DNA from: Hymenolepis diminuta
Taxonomy: Eukaryota > Platyhelminthes > Cestoda > Cyclophyllidea > Hymenolepididae
Length of the DNA: 64,000 nt
Assembly (NCBI GenBank): GCA_900708905.1
Contig: CAADRB010000009.1
Location: forward strand, 2,148,816-2,212,815
Direction of reading: 5' to 3'
Positions within the stretch are counted from its first letter, which is position 1; every line of letters begins with the position of its first letter. Positions 23,601 through 42,960 of this stretch are shown here, one piece after another. The notes beneath the pieces were generated by a model. It did no database searches. It was given only the letters and a program-made list of their open reading frames with translations, and was not told the DNA's origin. Made by a program: the position numbers and the translations under genes.

Positions 23601-23887
23601 ACTATGAAACCGAAGAGACACAGGCCGTTGCGATGGCCGCATCAGAGGAGGACGGCGAAATAGAGAGTGTCAATGCGTCTTGTGATGAAGAGGGCTCGAA
23701 CCTAGTTGATGAACCCAAATTGTCAGAAATTCAGAATGAGGAGGTGGAAGCAATGCAGACGGAAGAACCAGCTCCTCAAATTCCTTCATCATCCCCACCC
23801 TCTGATATACCCCGGACAATGAGTAATAGCAATGGAGAACAGAAACAGCAGACAATTATCGTCGAGAAATCCGCAGCTTTTTATTAA
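2077..23887 (+). CDS. non-receptor protein tyrosine phosphatase, PTPN9/MEG2-like (5' end outside window)
   Basis: The enzyme hydrolyses phosphotyrosine on proteins. Exons are 2077-2683, 7835-8064, 14414-14492, 19279-19600, 22020-22236, 22314-22737 and 23533-23887. All introns are GT-AG and all phases agree; 742 residues follow the ATG at 2082. Residues 1-170 are Ser/Asn-rich then acidic. The catalytic domain has the KNRY loop (208-211), CLEHSRV, GDFWFMIW, RCKCFQYWP, the WPD loop (general acid Asp428), the HCSAGIGRTG loop (nucleophile Cys476, Arg482) and the Q-loop QVSAQ (Gln520, Gln524). DVTCLEHSRV matches the MEG2 family best. About 60 Gly/Ser/Lys-rich residues are inserted after RFTTIS. A tail of over 150 residues becomes acidic and ends at TAA 23885-23887. 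PTPN9 normally has an N-terminal CRAL-TRIO domain; it is not visible here and could lie upstream. No signal peptide or membrane segment is seen. The subfamily is less certain than the fold. Confidence 0.93.
2780..2995 (+). repeat. SINE-like repeat, tRNA-derived head
   Basis: TAGTTCAGTGGTCAAC at 2791 resembles a tRNA A box, and CACGAGATCAATGTC about 35 bases on resembles a B box. The tail near 2950-2995 is shared with the copy at 3670-3835. Confidence 0.55.
3015..3215 (+). repeat. SINE-like repeat, near full length
   Basis: One of the best copies. GTGGCCCATTGG is A-box-like and GAGTTCGGTTCCC B-box-like. A body with TGGAAGAATTCGAGACTCACC follows, then a 3' hairpin GTTGGAAAGCGCTTTC. Confidence 0.65.
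3670..3835 (+). repeat. SINE-like repeat, diverged
   Basis: It shares the GGTTAAGTTTGGTC body and the CCTTCTCTC...AATGGGCTTGAGAAAG tail with the copy at 2780-2995. The tRNA-like head is poorly preserved. Confidence 0.45.
7570..7720 (+). repeat. SINE-like repeat, partial
   Basis: GGTGCAGCGGCTAACATG (A-box-like) and GGTCACGATTTCGATAC (B-box-like) lead into GAGTTTCTCACCGGGGAGGC, a segment also found near 14800. Confidence 0.5.
7835..8064 (+). CDS. PTP exon b: KNRY phosphotyrosine loop
   Basis: Acceptor TTACAG, donor GTGAGT; phase 2 in, 1 out. It encodes SSKNRYVDVTCLEHSRV, then about 40 loosely conserved residues, then YIHANWVDSYRQRNAFICTQ. The family motif is D-Y-I-N-A; here the Asn is His. 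Confidence 0.93.
8940..9080 (+). repeat. dispersed repeat, copy 1
   Basis: It shares AGATCTAGTT, CTAGATATCGC, AGGCTACA and TTGACT blocks, in order, with 16440-16550. A weaker match is at 1840-1910. No coding content is recognised. Confidence 0.5.
11130..11410 (+). repeat. LTR-like repeat with polyadenylation motif
   Basis: It ends ATGTTCCTTAATAAAGACC TATTTA, then CCCACGC. The same order (pyrimidine-rich body, then an AATAAA-like motif and a CTATTTA box) recurs near 17530 and 20480. This looks like an LTR or TRIM end, but no terminal TG...CA pair or internal retrotransposon region was found. Confidence 0.4.
14414..14492 (+). CDS. PTP exon c: GDFWxMxW core
   Basis: A 79-nt exon, acceptor TTTCAG, donor GTAAAT; phase 1 in, 2 out. 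It encodes GPLQDTAGDFW, then NVPAIVMITR, the standard PTP core strand and helix. Confidence 0.95.
14655..14850 (+). repeat. SINE-like repeat
   Basis: GGTCACGAGTTCAAGGCCC is a clear B-box-like sequence. The body matches other copies: CCACATTGGTTAAGTCTGG, GAGTGGTAGAATTTGAG and TTTCTCACCGGTGAGAC. Confidence 0.62.
14866..14925. repeat. short tandem repeat, TTTTCTATATT-type
   Basis: Five or six imperfect units of a T-rich CTATATT motif lie directly after a SINE-like copy. It may be the expanded tail of that SINE. Confidence 0.7.
15370..15480 (+). repeat. SINE-like fragment
   Basis: It shares the CGATTCAATGTCTATCTGTGCCCACCC region and the GAGTAACAGAATTCATG body with the other copies; the head is absent. 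It also explains the 64-codon open frame there. Confidence 0.4.
16440..16550 (+). repeat. dispersed repeat, copy 2
   Basis: Second copy of the repeat at 8940-9080, in the same orientation and with similar block spacing. Confidence 0.5.
16735..16900 (+). repeat. SINE-like repeat
   Basis: GTCACGGGTTTGGTGCCC is B-box-like. It is followed by CATCGGCTTACACCCGGTGG, TTAAGTCCGGCTATTGAAAG and a GAATTCGAGG segment shared with the other copies. Confidence 0.55.
17300..17530 (+). repeat. LTR-like repeat with polyadenylation motif, diverged copy
   Basis: The 3' part has CCTTAATAAAGATC TATTTAG, matching the segment near 11390. The upstream part is a pyrimidine-rich run with GGGAGCAAATGGCC. Confidence 0.38.
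17945..18075 (+). repeat. SINE-like repeat, head half
   Basis: TGCAGTGGTCAACGTGCAC (A box) and GAGGTCACATGATCGATGCCC (B box) are spaced as in tRNA genes. The body is truncated after TGGTTCATTCTGGCTC. Confidence 0.58.
19279..19600 (+). CDS. PTP exon d: KCxxYWP motif plus Gly/Ser-rich insertion
   Basis: Acceptor CTGTAG, donor GTAGGT; phase 2 in, 0 out. RCKCFQYWP and RFTTIS match the family. A Gly/Ser/Lys-rich segment of about 60 residues follows, then YTCTKLQIKDVK rejoins the PTP core. Confidence 0.94.
20215..20485 (+). repeat. LTR-like repeat with polyadenylation motif, third copy
   Basis: It begins near GTGGACCAATGGAAGAAG (compare GTGGGCCAATTGGGAAG near 11150) and ends TTCAATAAAAACC TATTTAG, then TTCACGC. 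Confidence 0.4.
20753..21688 (-). mobile_element. decayed Tc1/mariner-type transposon (second family)
   Basis: The minus strand encodes pieces of a transposase over several frames. They are, in order: an HTH end (SMRHLAKDLQVSEGTI), ISDEKYFHQDQKVN with the first catalytic Asp, VMIFGVIIVSSEG and LPQGLRVDADAG, then YVFQQELVPFH where the family has QQD-S-A-P, then YSPNLNP, a stop, and DYYVW. The final piece (20870-21052) includes HLIKACSRFGIRFESAI. The pattern fits the insect-type group with VFGVVSSEG and DYYVW. Ends read GGGTGCGT from both sides next to TA-rich sequence. About 50 N-terminal residues are missing, and frameshifts and stops make it inactive. It is unlike the mariner at 47.2-48.6 kb. 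Confidence 0.85.
21726..21980 (-). CDS. unassigned 84-codon frame beside a transposon relic
   Basis: A minus-strand frame of 84 codons lies between the transposon relic and PTP exon e. It has a protein-like composition (EFTIDSLRFNKEV, SLDNARAHATLKDLTKLLAD). I do not recognise it. It has no start context or splice partner I can defend, and it may be part of another transposable element. Confidence 0.2.
   Translation of the reverse strand: MKRFEDLRLLRKHLPWELEFTIDSLRFNKEVCNTRRVQCLDFVQGWTIPKIVSKSLSLDNARAHATLKDLTKLLADWRFSISKN
22020..22236 (+). CDS. PTP exon e: WPD loop and catalytic P-loop
   Basis: Acceptor TTCTAG, donor GTATGT; phase 0 in, 1 out. It contains SWPDHGVP (Asp428) and IVVHCSAGIGRT (Cys476, Arg482). 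The intron falls inside the Gly codon that ends the P-loop. Confidence 0.97.
22314..22737 (+). CDS. PTP exon f: Q-loop and start of C-terminal tail
   Basis: It follows a 77-bp intron, acceptor ATGCAG, donor GTAAGT; phase 1 in, 2 out. It holds TFIALD, TRIRSQR, the Q-loop QVSAQYLFVY and the final helix ALIDFALARGLI. A Ser/Thr/Gly-rich segment follows that is not part of the PTP fold. Confidence 0.95.
22738..23532 (+). other. PTP intron, 795 bp
   Basis: AT-rich intron between exons f and g. Nothing beyond its splice sites is recognised. Confidence 0.8.
23533..23887 (+). CDS. PTP exon g: acidic C-terminal tail and stop
   Basis: The acceptor GATTTTAG gives a phase-2 entry that restores the frame of the acidic ORF. 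It encodes a tail rich in Glu, Ser and Pro, ending SAAFY and TAA at 23885-23887. No membrane anchor is seen. Confidence 0.9.
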
Positions 23888-26800
23888 GGAGAGGTTATAT
23901 CTCCATTTGAAGAAAGTACATAACTTCCCTTCTATTGTTTTTCTCCTGTCCCTGTATCTTTCTATATCGCAAGGCCGACCAGCCGTGCATGACATTTGTG
24001 TTTGTTTGTGTACATATATATGCGTGTGACTGTGTGGAAATATCTCTCGTGAAAGTTATCTACTCTCCTGTTGGTATTCTTTACATCTCTCCTCTTTCTG
24101 CTCATGTCCTTCATGAACTCTGTCAGATTACGATTTATGAGTGTGTAATGACTTGTTATGCCAATTACTTACTTAGTTACTTGTAATCTCTGTCTTTCCT
24201 CTAGTCTTGGGTTCAAATAATTTTGTGTTTAGGGTGTTTTGATTGGCAAAATTGTGACTCCAGATGCTTCTGTAATTCATAATTATCAATCAGCAGAGGA
24301 GTCTTGTGGTCGTTGTACAATTAAATGCGTATGAGATATGCTGAAAAGTTGCATTTTTAGTCCAGCTTAACTATAATGGTATGTTTAGCCTGTGAAAAAC
24401 ACTCGTGTCGTAATTTAATGGTGATTTTTGCCTTTCCCCAATCTGAACTTAAGTCTATCGTAGAGTGGCACTTATTTTGCGAGAGTGTCAAATTCAGAAA
24501 TGACATACAAGGAATAAAAGGATATGAAGGAGGAAGATCCTCAATTTGTTTTGCACAAATTTAGAGTTCACCCAAGTTGTGGGTGGTGTTGCTTTGTCCT
24601 TTAGAACTTCTGTGCGTGAGGTATTTTAAGTTATTTTGGTTATCGATTAGTTTTCAGGATGATAAGTATCCTAGATGTTAATTTCATTGAAGGACTGCGT
24701 TCACTTACGTTTTCGACATCAAATATATCACAATAAAGTTCTGATTTATGCGAGGCAGATTTCAATAAAATATCCAACCCTCACAGTGAAATTTACGGAG
24801 TGATAGAAAAGCGTCTCTCAATGAAGATCTCTAGACATAATAAGTCATCGACATTATGAAGTTCGGAAGCCATTAATTCGAGAATAAATATGGTAATTAA
24901 TCGTTGCAAAAACCATATGATCGGATAAATGCAAAGTGCATCAAAAACCATCATGCACAATTCAAGGTAATAGGTTCTATTTTGGAATCTTAAGCCGTTT
25001 AAGAAACAACCGATGGATATGTTATATAATTTAATTTATATTGTAAGTAATAGCTGAATAATATATATTATATTATATACAATTTAATTTTCCTTTCAAA
25101 TATAACTACATAGGATAATCTCAAGTTTGACTTGTAAAAAGCTTATTTGACTTAAGAAAAATAAATCGCCCTACTTTTAAAATTATCTAACGAATTCTCC
25201 CGTGCGTTCTCGATTAAGAAATACGTATAACTCACACGGAATTCAATACATACTTTAATGAAGGTATTTCCTAACGCAAAATAAATTAAAATTAAAGAAA
25301 AATAATTTTGTGTTTCCTCGAAAACCTGTTCTGTTCTATTCATTTTTAAAGAAAACCTTTTCTTCAGTAAACTGTCGTACTTTTCAGACTAGGGAAAAAT
25401 AATGTCAAGATGCGGAAATACAGCTTTTGTAAGAGCAGGAAGAACACTTAAAATACATGCACAGCAAGCTAGAAGGTAACATTGTATACGTAATGACTAA
25501 TGACGGATAACTCTCAAGGATCCTGGATGTGAAGTTTTTCAATAATCGCAGAATGTAAAGAATTAGAAGTTTTTCATTAAAATTACAAAAAAATCATTGG
25601 AGGTAGTAGCGACAGTATAATCTTCTAGATTACGTGTGTTACTTTCTTTGCCCCTTTTAAGTAAATTCATCTGGAGAGAGTCGATACAATTCCGAACCAA
25701 ATTCGATTTCTGAAAAAAGAAGTCTGCCAAGCAACAATCAAAATGTCCCCATTTGATCGGGTCCAGTGAAGCGAAGAAAAATACTGAAGAACGGTTCTCC
25801 TCGGTATGTTTTATATCATTTTTCAGTTTAAATAGTAATAAAACAAAAGTGCACAGTTTTTTAATATAATATGGTTTTATAACTTACTGTTTTATTTAAC
25901 GCAACTTATAATGTTTGGAGTGGATTAATTTAAGCTGAAAATTTTTGTATGTTATTATTAACGTGGAAATTAGAACTTTCAGAAGAAGACGACAGGCAAT
26001 TATATTCTCGAGAAATTGGTTGCCTCTTAACTCAGATTGTGTTGAGATGGTTTACTTTTCAAAAGTCTCATTCGCAGTCAAGTCCTTGTAACCGTATACA
26101 CCTCATTTTCAAATTTCAATTTGTTTGAATATCTGATGAGAAAAATAAGGAACCCGCCCTGTTTCCAAGACTAGACTGTCACCAGTTAAATTAGAATATG
26201 GGTTTAAGGTCACCAGATTGTTAGGGCGGAAATATTAAATCAGTTGGAGAAAATGACGTTTAGTTATTCATTTCTGCTACATTTCTCATAAAACCTCATT
26301 TCTATGTTATTGGCTTATATGTATATTTCAGGATCATAATGAAAAAGTTCGTTTTGTGCCTGATTGACTTATGCGTTCTTCCTCTCATCTCTATGTTATC
26401 TGAGAAAACCGGGATATCGGGTTTGTTGATCGTAAAACAGACGTAGAGATATCAAAATTACAAATGGTAATGAGAATACAAAAGACTTAAAATATAATAT
26501 AGTACATTCGTCAGAATTAGAAAAGTAGTTGAATGTCAGAGACGGAGAGAGTTGTTCAACCGCCGTTTGTGAAAGAAATCTAATCGATTACATTGCTGAT
26601 TGGATCTGGCTGAGCCATAGCTGTTGCCAACATGCTTTTTCTGGTGTTCATTCGTTTAATTAAGAGATCTAATATTCCAGAAGTAACTTAAGGGTTTAAA
26701 TTGAATTCATAAAATTTTAAGTTCGCAAAATTATATTTTACGAGTACTAGTCAAAGATAATACGTACATTTGATGTCTTGGATCCTATCCTAGATTTAAA

Positions 26801-29790
26801 GTTAGATTTTACAGCAGAATATTATCCACATTAGTATATTTGAGACAGATTTTGGCATATTAGCTTTTTATCATTTAGTACCCGCTGAGACCAAATAGCA
26901 AACCTTAATAGCGCCAATCCTCAATCTTTTATTATTGGTAAAAACGGATGTTTATCATCTACTGACTTACAAATGTAAACTGAACTGTGAAAAGCGAAAC
27001 TTCAGACAGATACAACTACTCGAACTTGAGAGTCAACATCTGCAACCCACATATAGGCACCTCTATAGCTGCACTTTAATTAAACGGAATATTCCCAGGT
27101 GCTCAAGTCATAAAGGCCTTATGGACAGAGCGGCACCATTCGTAACTTAGGTCAGTCAGAAATTTTTACTTTCAGGACCGAAATCTTCAAATTTCGCGGT
27201 TCCTTTCCTCAGTAAATGAAATGGTGAAAGCTATACATCTTTTGTCCAAATAGTATCCTCTTAAATTAATGGACTCCATAATAATGGATAGAAAAAGTAA
27301 ATGCTGATGGTGACTGGAGTACCGTATCTGTCCTGCGTTTCATCTCCAAAAACAACTTTCGCCCAATTTAATCTTCACTCGGTTTTAATCCAGCCAATAG
27401 GAGACTAGCATGCATATTATGCCTGTAAACTCCTTGTAAATTGTTATAAACTTCTTAAGATACTTAGAAATCATTAGCCCTCCCCCGTAAGATAATTTCT
27501 GACACTTTTCTAGCGTCGAAACTTTTTCCCTTAAAATGTGCATTCTAATAAAGAGGTCGATAATTAATCTCATTGATATTTACGTGTTTAATTCCTTGAT
27601 GTGATCTCAAGCTTCTCTGTGGAATAAATAAGCGATCTCATGCGATTTACGTATATTTGGGGTGCAAAATTACTCACTTCTCAATGAATGATGGTCCCTA
27701 AATCTCGATATCAAAAATATCCCCCTTGCGGTGTTTTGCCATTAGTCCAACTGTTTACGTAAACACTGGAATTAGTCGTAAACACAGACACTGCAAACGA
27801 CCTGCACTTTACCATATCAGTTCATCTCCTCTGGGCATAATAAAATAATTTTAAGATGTCATTTAAGTTAATAAGTTATGGACTCACATCAATAAGTATT
27901 CAATAAGTAAATTAAGCTTAAAACACCATAAAACATCCATAGTTTAATACAGACTGAGAATGCAATCCCTGTCATAATTTTAACATCCTATTTTGTAAAA
28001 CTTTTGAATAAAGCTTGTTTAGTCAAAATATGAATAGATTCACATTATCCCTTCCACATTTAACAAAAGCTAACGAAGGAATTCAAACTCTGCACCTCTT
28101 TTGTATGTTTGTCTAAAAGCAAGTTTTTGCACATTATTTTTGACGGATGAACAATTATTTTGGGCTAAATATTTCCATACGGATGTGTATCGATAGATCT
28201 ACCTTATTCCACATTCATGGTATTAATAGCGTCCAATAATTCAGAAGCCAATTTATTTGGAAGCCCAAAAGCAACAGAAGGAGTTTATCATACGCGTAGA
28301 TTATTCATTCAATACTAACTCTAATTTATCAAATGTTATATTTGCACTAGGACGACGTTCGATGAGCTGCTTAAAATTTTAAACATTAAATCTGTATTCA
28401 TTCAATAATGTCAAGCTAATGGCAAGTATTGTATTATATCTGCCATAAATAATGTCTTTTCACTACCTCAATATCTAATAATAATATCTACTAAGCGATG
28501 GTCTAACATTTTTTGTGCCAAAATGCTTATTATCCATTAAGGTGTTATTTAAAGCACTGATTACCCTTCTGCAAATTTTCCCATATATTTTGCAACATTG
28601 CACTTTTCTTTGCGTGTGACAGGCTAAGGAGATAGAAAAGACTTTATCACCACTGCAGTAACAGATTTTCCTTGATGATGGATTTACTTTTTCATGTCAC
28701 TTATTTAAAAAGACATATTAAATAGTATTGTTTGTACAAGAGGCCCAAAGTATTCAATTTAATATTTTCTTAGAGTTGTTGAAGGTTTATTATTAGACTG
28801 TTATCTTTTATTGCAAAAATTAAAATCCGTACCACTCTTATGCTTTATGAAGGAAGTACATTCAAATCCAAAGAGAGCACGTGGAAAATAAAAGTGAAAT
28901 TCTGAAAGTGGCTAAAGGGTGGCATGGCAAGCCATAAGATTCTCAGCCGAGTTAAGGAAGAAAAGAAAATACGAGCTTCCTGATATCTTATGCGATCCAA
29001 ATAGTAATCAGACGAGTAAAATCTGATGCACTCTAGTCCACATAATTGTTCTATAGCCCAACCAATGAGAATTCGACATCTACGGTGAGCCAGTCCAGTT
29101 ACGAAAGAACTCAATTTCCATCGTATTTTACCATTATTGCGTTTTGTTCGATAAATACTGTGATAATAAAATGAATGGGTGGTCTATTCTTAATGTCCAT
29201 TTTAACCAAACGTCAAATTCCGCTTTTAAACTGTGTCCAGTATATTCCAATTTAAAGCAAAACTTTCCTTTTTGGACTCGAGAAGCGTGAAAAAGCCTTC
29301 CCCAAAAACTTTGAGTTGAGGCTATCGGTAAAAATTTTGATTTCAAGATCATTGTTCCGGTTGCACATTCGAAAAACGTTTGGCGTTTCAAATACCCTGA
29401 TTTTCGAATTCTACCACTTAAAGAACTAGGGGATTGTCGGAAATTGAAAAAGGAACACATGTCGCCTTTTTAAAAGCAGTGTTTTGACGGCACTCTCTGA
29501 AGCTTCACAATTTTAATATTACACTACCACTGATTTCAATTTTTCATGATTTTACCTTCCACAAAATGGTATCAGTCTGGGCTATTTCGTTAAGATTTTC
29601 AGAAAAGCAACCATTAATACTCTTCGCGTACACTGAAGTTAGTAAACATGGCTCTCGAAGACGAGAGAAAACTGCAGTCAATCGGAACCTTGAGCCGGCT
29701 TCAAAACTTACAACATAATATCATTCGTATGAATTTGGATTCCGAAATCACAATGTCTTGGTAAAACCCTTTCGCCGACTGCATTAACTT
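23888..29790. other. intergenic region, no gene recognised
   Basis: This AT-rich stretch lies downstream of the PTP stop. The first 850 bases are probably 3' UTR. Short open frames (23935-24186, 26935-27150, 28845-29114, 29134-29460) have no recognisable motif, and I treat them as chance frames. Confidence 0.5.
24513..24737 (+). promoter_or_regulatory. candidate polyadenylation signals of the PTP gene
   Basis: AATAAA occurs at 24513-24518 and 24732-24737, about 630 and 850 bases past the stop codon. Either could serve the PTP mRNA; the choice is not decidable from sequence. Confidence 0.35.
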
Positions 29791-31791
29791 GATATATCGG
29801 AAAAGGTCGCCGATATCGGACATTTGTTGGAATTTAAGACTAACCTCAAGGGACTTCTTGTCCTCGAAGTCTCCTTCTTTGATAATCGAGCGCAGTCTCG
29901 GCTTCTTGCAGTTGACCGATTGATTGAATGTGGTATTGTTCCACATTTAAAGCATTCAGAAGTAAGCGACAATTCATTTGGAACAGTAGAAGATATTCAG
30001 TGAGTTGCTTGTGGGTGTGAAATTGTTTAATTTATTAAATAGTTTGTTCTGTGTGTATGCCTTGGTTCTGTTTAAATTTACAATTTATTTATTTATTCAA
30101 ACTTTGAGAAGATAAGCTCGTAAGTAAAAGTCCGAGCTATCCTTTGTTGTATTTCAGAACATTAGCAAAGAATAAATCGGCGATGACATTTCTCGGTATC
30201 GCTGTTGAGAGAGGAATAAATACTTTATGGAAATTGGCCATTCGAAGAACTTTCAATCAAATGTCCTGATATCGACGTAAGTGAAAAAAATGGACAAATG
30301 AATAATTATTGGGTTTGAATTAATATTAACCTATCAAATTTCATTTGTCTAGATATGCAGTGGAGTAAGCGAAGGCGAAATAGTGAAAATCTTAAAATAT
30401 TATGCAAATAAACCCGTACATATCAACAGTTTTTTCAATATAGTCGGATGTTGCACTCTTCTCATTTTCAGGTCCAAATGCTAGAAAATTTTAATAGAAT
30501 GGAAAAATAGCACAATTAATTAACCTTTGGTAAGACACTTTTATTTGATTCCCGTTAGTTCTAAGTGCATTTTCTAGAAGGTGAACGTGAGAGGATAGAA
30601 TCATTGTATCCGTCTTGTGCTTTGGCTGAATGGGTCCTGGCAATGGATGAGGAATGGCAAGACATTTCGACTTCTTACTTCTCCAGAGAGGGTTAAATCT
30701 CACCCTTACTGAGAGGGGGGGAAAACGAATAAATGCTGACAACGACGACGATGATGATGATGAAAAATGGTAATAGTGACGACGAAGGAGAAGGACATTG
30801 AAGATTTTAATAATGTTGAGGTCACTGGAAATGAAATTACTTATTCTGAAGATGATTTTATTGATGACACAACGATGTCAGTAGTGGTGCTAATGATAGT
30901 TCTAATGAGAAGGCTGATTGAAAAGGATTTGAAGCTAACGATAACAATAATGATTCGAATGATGGTGAAGGTATTGAAAATCAATATCTTGATGATAACG
31001 AGAATATTAATATGAGCACTGCTCTAACTTCTTCAAATCTGTCCTAATCATTAACAGAGTAGTAAGCTCTGAACGTATTTTTGTTTGTCTGTCTCATCTA
31101 AATCTTAACCAAATCACTATCATAGGTGATCAATTGTATTCGATGCTGCAATGCCTTTCTTTAAAATAATCCCATATCTAATCACAAAACTAGGACCTAC
31201 ACTTTAGCGGGTCACAAAATAATATCTTCGAAAGAGCATGCTGTTCCATTTATATTTAGCCTGTTTATTTAATTAAATTTTGTGAGCAGTTAATTTTTCC
31301 CGAGATAAGCATGACTTGAACAAAATTCCAAGTGATGCTTTCTGGACAAATTGCTATTAGTTATTTTCCTCTTAACATTAGTATTAGTTTATTTACAAAA
31401 ATTATGGGATTTTGAGTTATTTTCATAGAGTATTTTCGCTTTTTATGGACTACTGAAGGGAATTGGATGAAATTAGCACAAATTCCTCATGTATGTGGAG
31501 TTCACTCAAAAGTACAGCTGAAATTTACCTCAACAAAGATTGTGAAAACGACTGGCTAATGGAGCAAAATGATGACAAATTTTCTTCACAACTTAGGGGA
31601 ATGCACGGGCAAAAGATGGATATTATTAGGAAGTTTGAGAAGGACAATCACTGACATCAGGTATGTGAAAATTTAATCAGTGGCGGTAGTATGAAAGTGT
31701 GTACGTTGATTTTAGAGATAATCTCAACCGCTTAATTCAAGAAGCAAAGTTTAATTTGGATATTAATTTAGAAGAATTGGCTAATTTCGAA
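29791..31791 (+). pseudogene. decayed spliced gene, acidic C-terminal part; family uncertain
   Basis: Several protein-like pieces lie in order on the + strand. Piece 1 (29791-29999) includes LLVLEVSFFDNRAQSRLLAV. It ends at a GTGAGT donor in phase 2 and joins in frame to piece 2 (30158 on, acceptor TTTCAG; TLAKNKSAMTFLGIAVERGI), which hits TGA at 30267. Piece 3 (30580-30693) has LAEWVLAMDEEWQDIS. An Asp/Asn-rich run with GAC/GAT repeats follows at 30737-31045, broken over two frames. Next are 31463-31654 (CENDWLMEQNDDKFSSQLRG) and 31712-31791 (DNLNRLIQEAKFNLD). Stops and frame changes suggest a dead gene. The order, a helical repeat part then an acidic tail with an FN-hydrophobic-D motif, recalls PP6 regulatory subunits (SAPS family), but weakly. 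A poorly assembled live gene remains possible. Confidence 0.4.
30737..30765 (+). repeat. GAC/GAT trinucleotide run
   Basis: A short run of GAC then GAT triplets codes for Asp in one frame. It begins the acidic part of the decayed gene. Confidence 0.8.
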
Positions 31792-33298
31792 TGATTTCAT
31801 GAAATTGCTTATACTGGTTGTTTTCAGTAATAATATCAGCCAAGGTCATTACCACTGTGAAGATGGGATCAAGTGAAGAGTCTACGAAATCTGCAACGTA
31901 TCTAAAGGAATTGTTGGAGAATCCGAAATCCCACATGAACTCAGCTGCATACGTGAAGGACTCGAATGACTGATTAGCAAAGTTCACCTTCAATTGTGTT
32001 GTAGTATAAGACAAGTTATTTATCCCTTTATCATTTCCCAGTTTACTCACTCTCAATGTAAACACTTGATCTCATTCTCCCATTCCCTTTCGTATATTTT
32101 ACACAATAAATATGTCCAACTGGTAGTATTCTACGTTTTTGACAGAAGCTGTGGGCTCGTATTTTTGAAAATTGCAAGTTCAAAAAGAAGTTTTATGATG
32201 TGATAACGGATTCCTATATTTTAAGCTATTGGCATCTTCACCTAATACTCTTATATTGTTAGATCTTATTCATTTAACACGAGTCCCTTTTATTAGAAAA
32301 AAATAACTGAAATGATGAGTTAAATCTCTTTTATTGATTGAAACTACAGTAAGAGGGCGCAACACTCGTAATTGCTTTGGAGTGTGTGAGCTTCAAATAA
32401 GGACTGACACACTCGAAGAAAAGAGGCGAAGAGGACAGGACTCCTTTTAAACCCTTTCTTCCATTCATAATTGGCTGCACTACACACAGAGAGGGGTATA
32501 TATATATAAGTGATCAGAGAAATAGAGACAGATAGAAGTCAACACAGAGAATGAGAAAGGGGAGAAAACGATGTTGTTGGGAGAAGCTAAAAGGGAGGGA
32601 AAATTTGATTCTTCTGCTGTAAAAGGACTACAGGCTGTGAAAGAGAAAAGATGGAGCGTGCAAAGGATAAGGTATTAGCGGACTCGCTTATCTAATTGAT
32701 GCTGAGCAGTTTAAATATGGCGCTCCGTCTAACCGTATGCGATTGTTACACTGATAATTTCGTCTATGGGTATATTTTTATTTATTTTCATCCGTCTCTA
32801 TTTGCTTCATTCTGGGGAATTCGAAATACTATAGCGAATAGCTGCGAAAAATTGGGGAAGCAGAGAAATTGGTCTTCTTAATGCTTACCAACTTTGAAAG
32901 CTAATAAACACTTTGAAGCAACTGAGTTGATGTAACTTTACAGAGGGAAGAGGACGAAGATGAAAAGTGAAGAGAAGTTGACTGAACGAAATGGATGAAA
33001 GAAGTTGAAATATAAAAGAGTCAGCGGGAAGAATGGAGAACTAGGATTGATACTGATATTGAAAGATCCTCCAATAGGAAGTGAGACACCATGACGCGCA
33101 CCCAATTAGATAAACTGAAATTAGAGGAACGAATATCTCATTAATCAGTTGGAGATGACTCGCATCGCGTTTTCTGGAAGTTTTTAGTATGCGGTTACTT
33201 GGTATCGCTATCCTAAAAGGGTGACTGGGGAAGATATATAACGGTCGATGGAGGAAGTTTTCTGGGATAATTCTTTTCCTTTCTGTTGACATGAACAT
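31792..33298. other. SERCA 3' flank, no gene recognised
   Basis: On the minus strand this holds the probable SERCA 3' UTR and any undetected last exon. An LTR-like block at 32325-32480 (minus) ends with CAATAAAAGAGATTTAACTC, recalling the LTR-like repeats of the PTP introns. Confidence 0.4.
32777..32786 (-). promoter_or_regulatory. candidate SERCA polyadenylation signal
   Basis: Overlapping AATAAATAAA on the minus strand, about 510 bases past the read-through stop at 33299. It is the first good candidate downstream; its use is not proven. Confidence 0.35.
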
Positions 33299-42236
<8,938 letters not shown>

Positions 42237-42479
42237 GTTTATCAGAGATTACAGAAGTGGACTATCTTCAAATTCCAGAGATTGCAAATGAATTGCATGA
42301 ACGGGGAAAAGAAAGACTCTACAAGGCACCGTGAGGGAGAGCAAGCAAATTATGAGTGTGAGTGGGAAAATTGAGTGGGTCCTCTCTTTATCTAAGCAGT
42401 GGGTCTCTTCTGCAGTCTTCTACTGCTCCTACTGTCTCTAACGCCTCCTTCTAGACAACAATTTTAGTAGCCTGCTGTA

Positions 42480-42960
42480 TCCACAGTCTACCCCCGCACC
42501 CAGCACCTCCGCACCAGCGTGTTCCTAAAGTTCCCTAACATGAACATATAGAACACGTGTTATAAATGCGTGCACACATTTACCATTGATCGGCTGGCAG
42601 TTTAAACCATCGCAGCCCATTCCGGCCCCAGTAAAACATGGGGAAGAGATGCAAATGTCCTCCCCTCAGTGTGCGCGCACCATTCAAGGTCCACTGGGAT
42701 GGGCCCATGGCCCTCACCCTTAAACGCATGTGCGCACCTCCATGAGCCAATAGGAGGGGAATTTGTTGACAGACGTGCATACAGGCAGGTCAGGAAGGTC
42801 ATGGATGTGATGGGGTAATCGATTGCGCATTGCGGACGTGAAAGGTGAAGCGTGCCTAACTTCTGCGTGTGTTATTACTACTTTGCTACTTTTCTTGGTA
42901 TTGTTCGCGTCGGACGCCACTGTAGTGGAGTGAAAATCTAGGCAACCATTATGGTGCTGC
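42480..42960 (-). promoter_or_regulatory. GC-richer block upstream of SERCA, candidate promoter region
   Basis: About 250-720 bases upstream of the SERCA ATG the sequence becomes clearly richer in G, C and CpG than its surroundings (GTGTGCGCGCACC, GTCGGACGCC). It contains an inverted CCAAT box (ATTGG on the minus strand, near 42750). No transcription start can be assigned; it could also be a repeat. Confidence 0.3.

Noticed and set aside
2077..23887. Receptor-type tyrosine phosphatase
   Set aside because: No signal peptide, membrane segment or second phosphatase domain is visible; motif details fit the PTPN9 group better.
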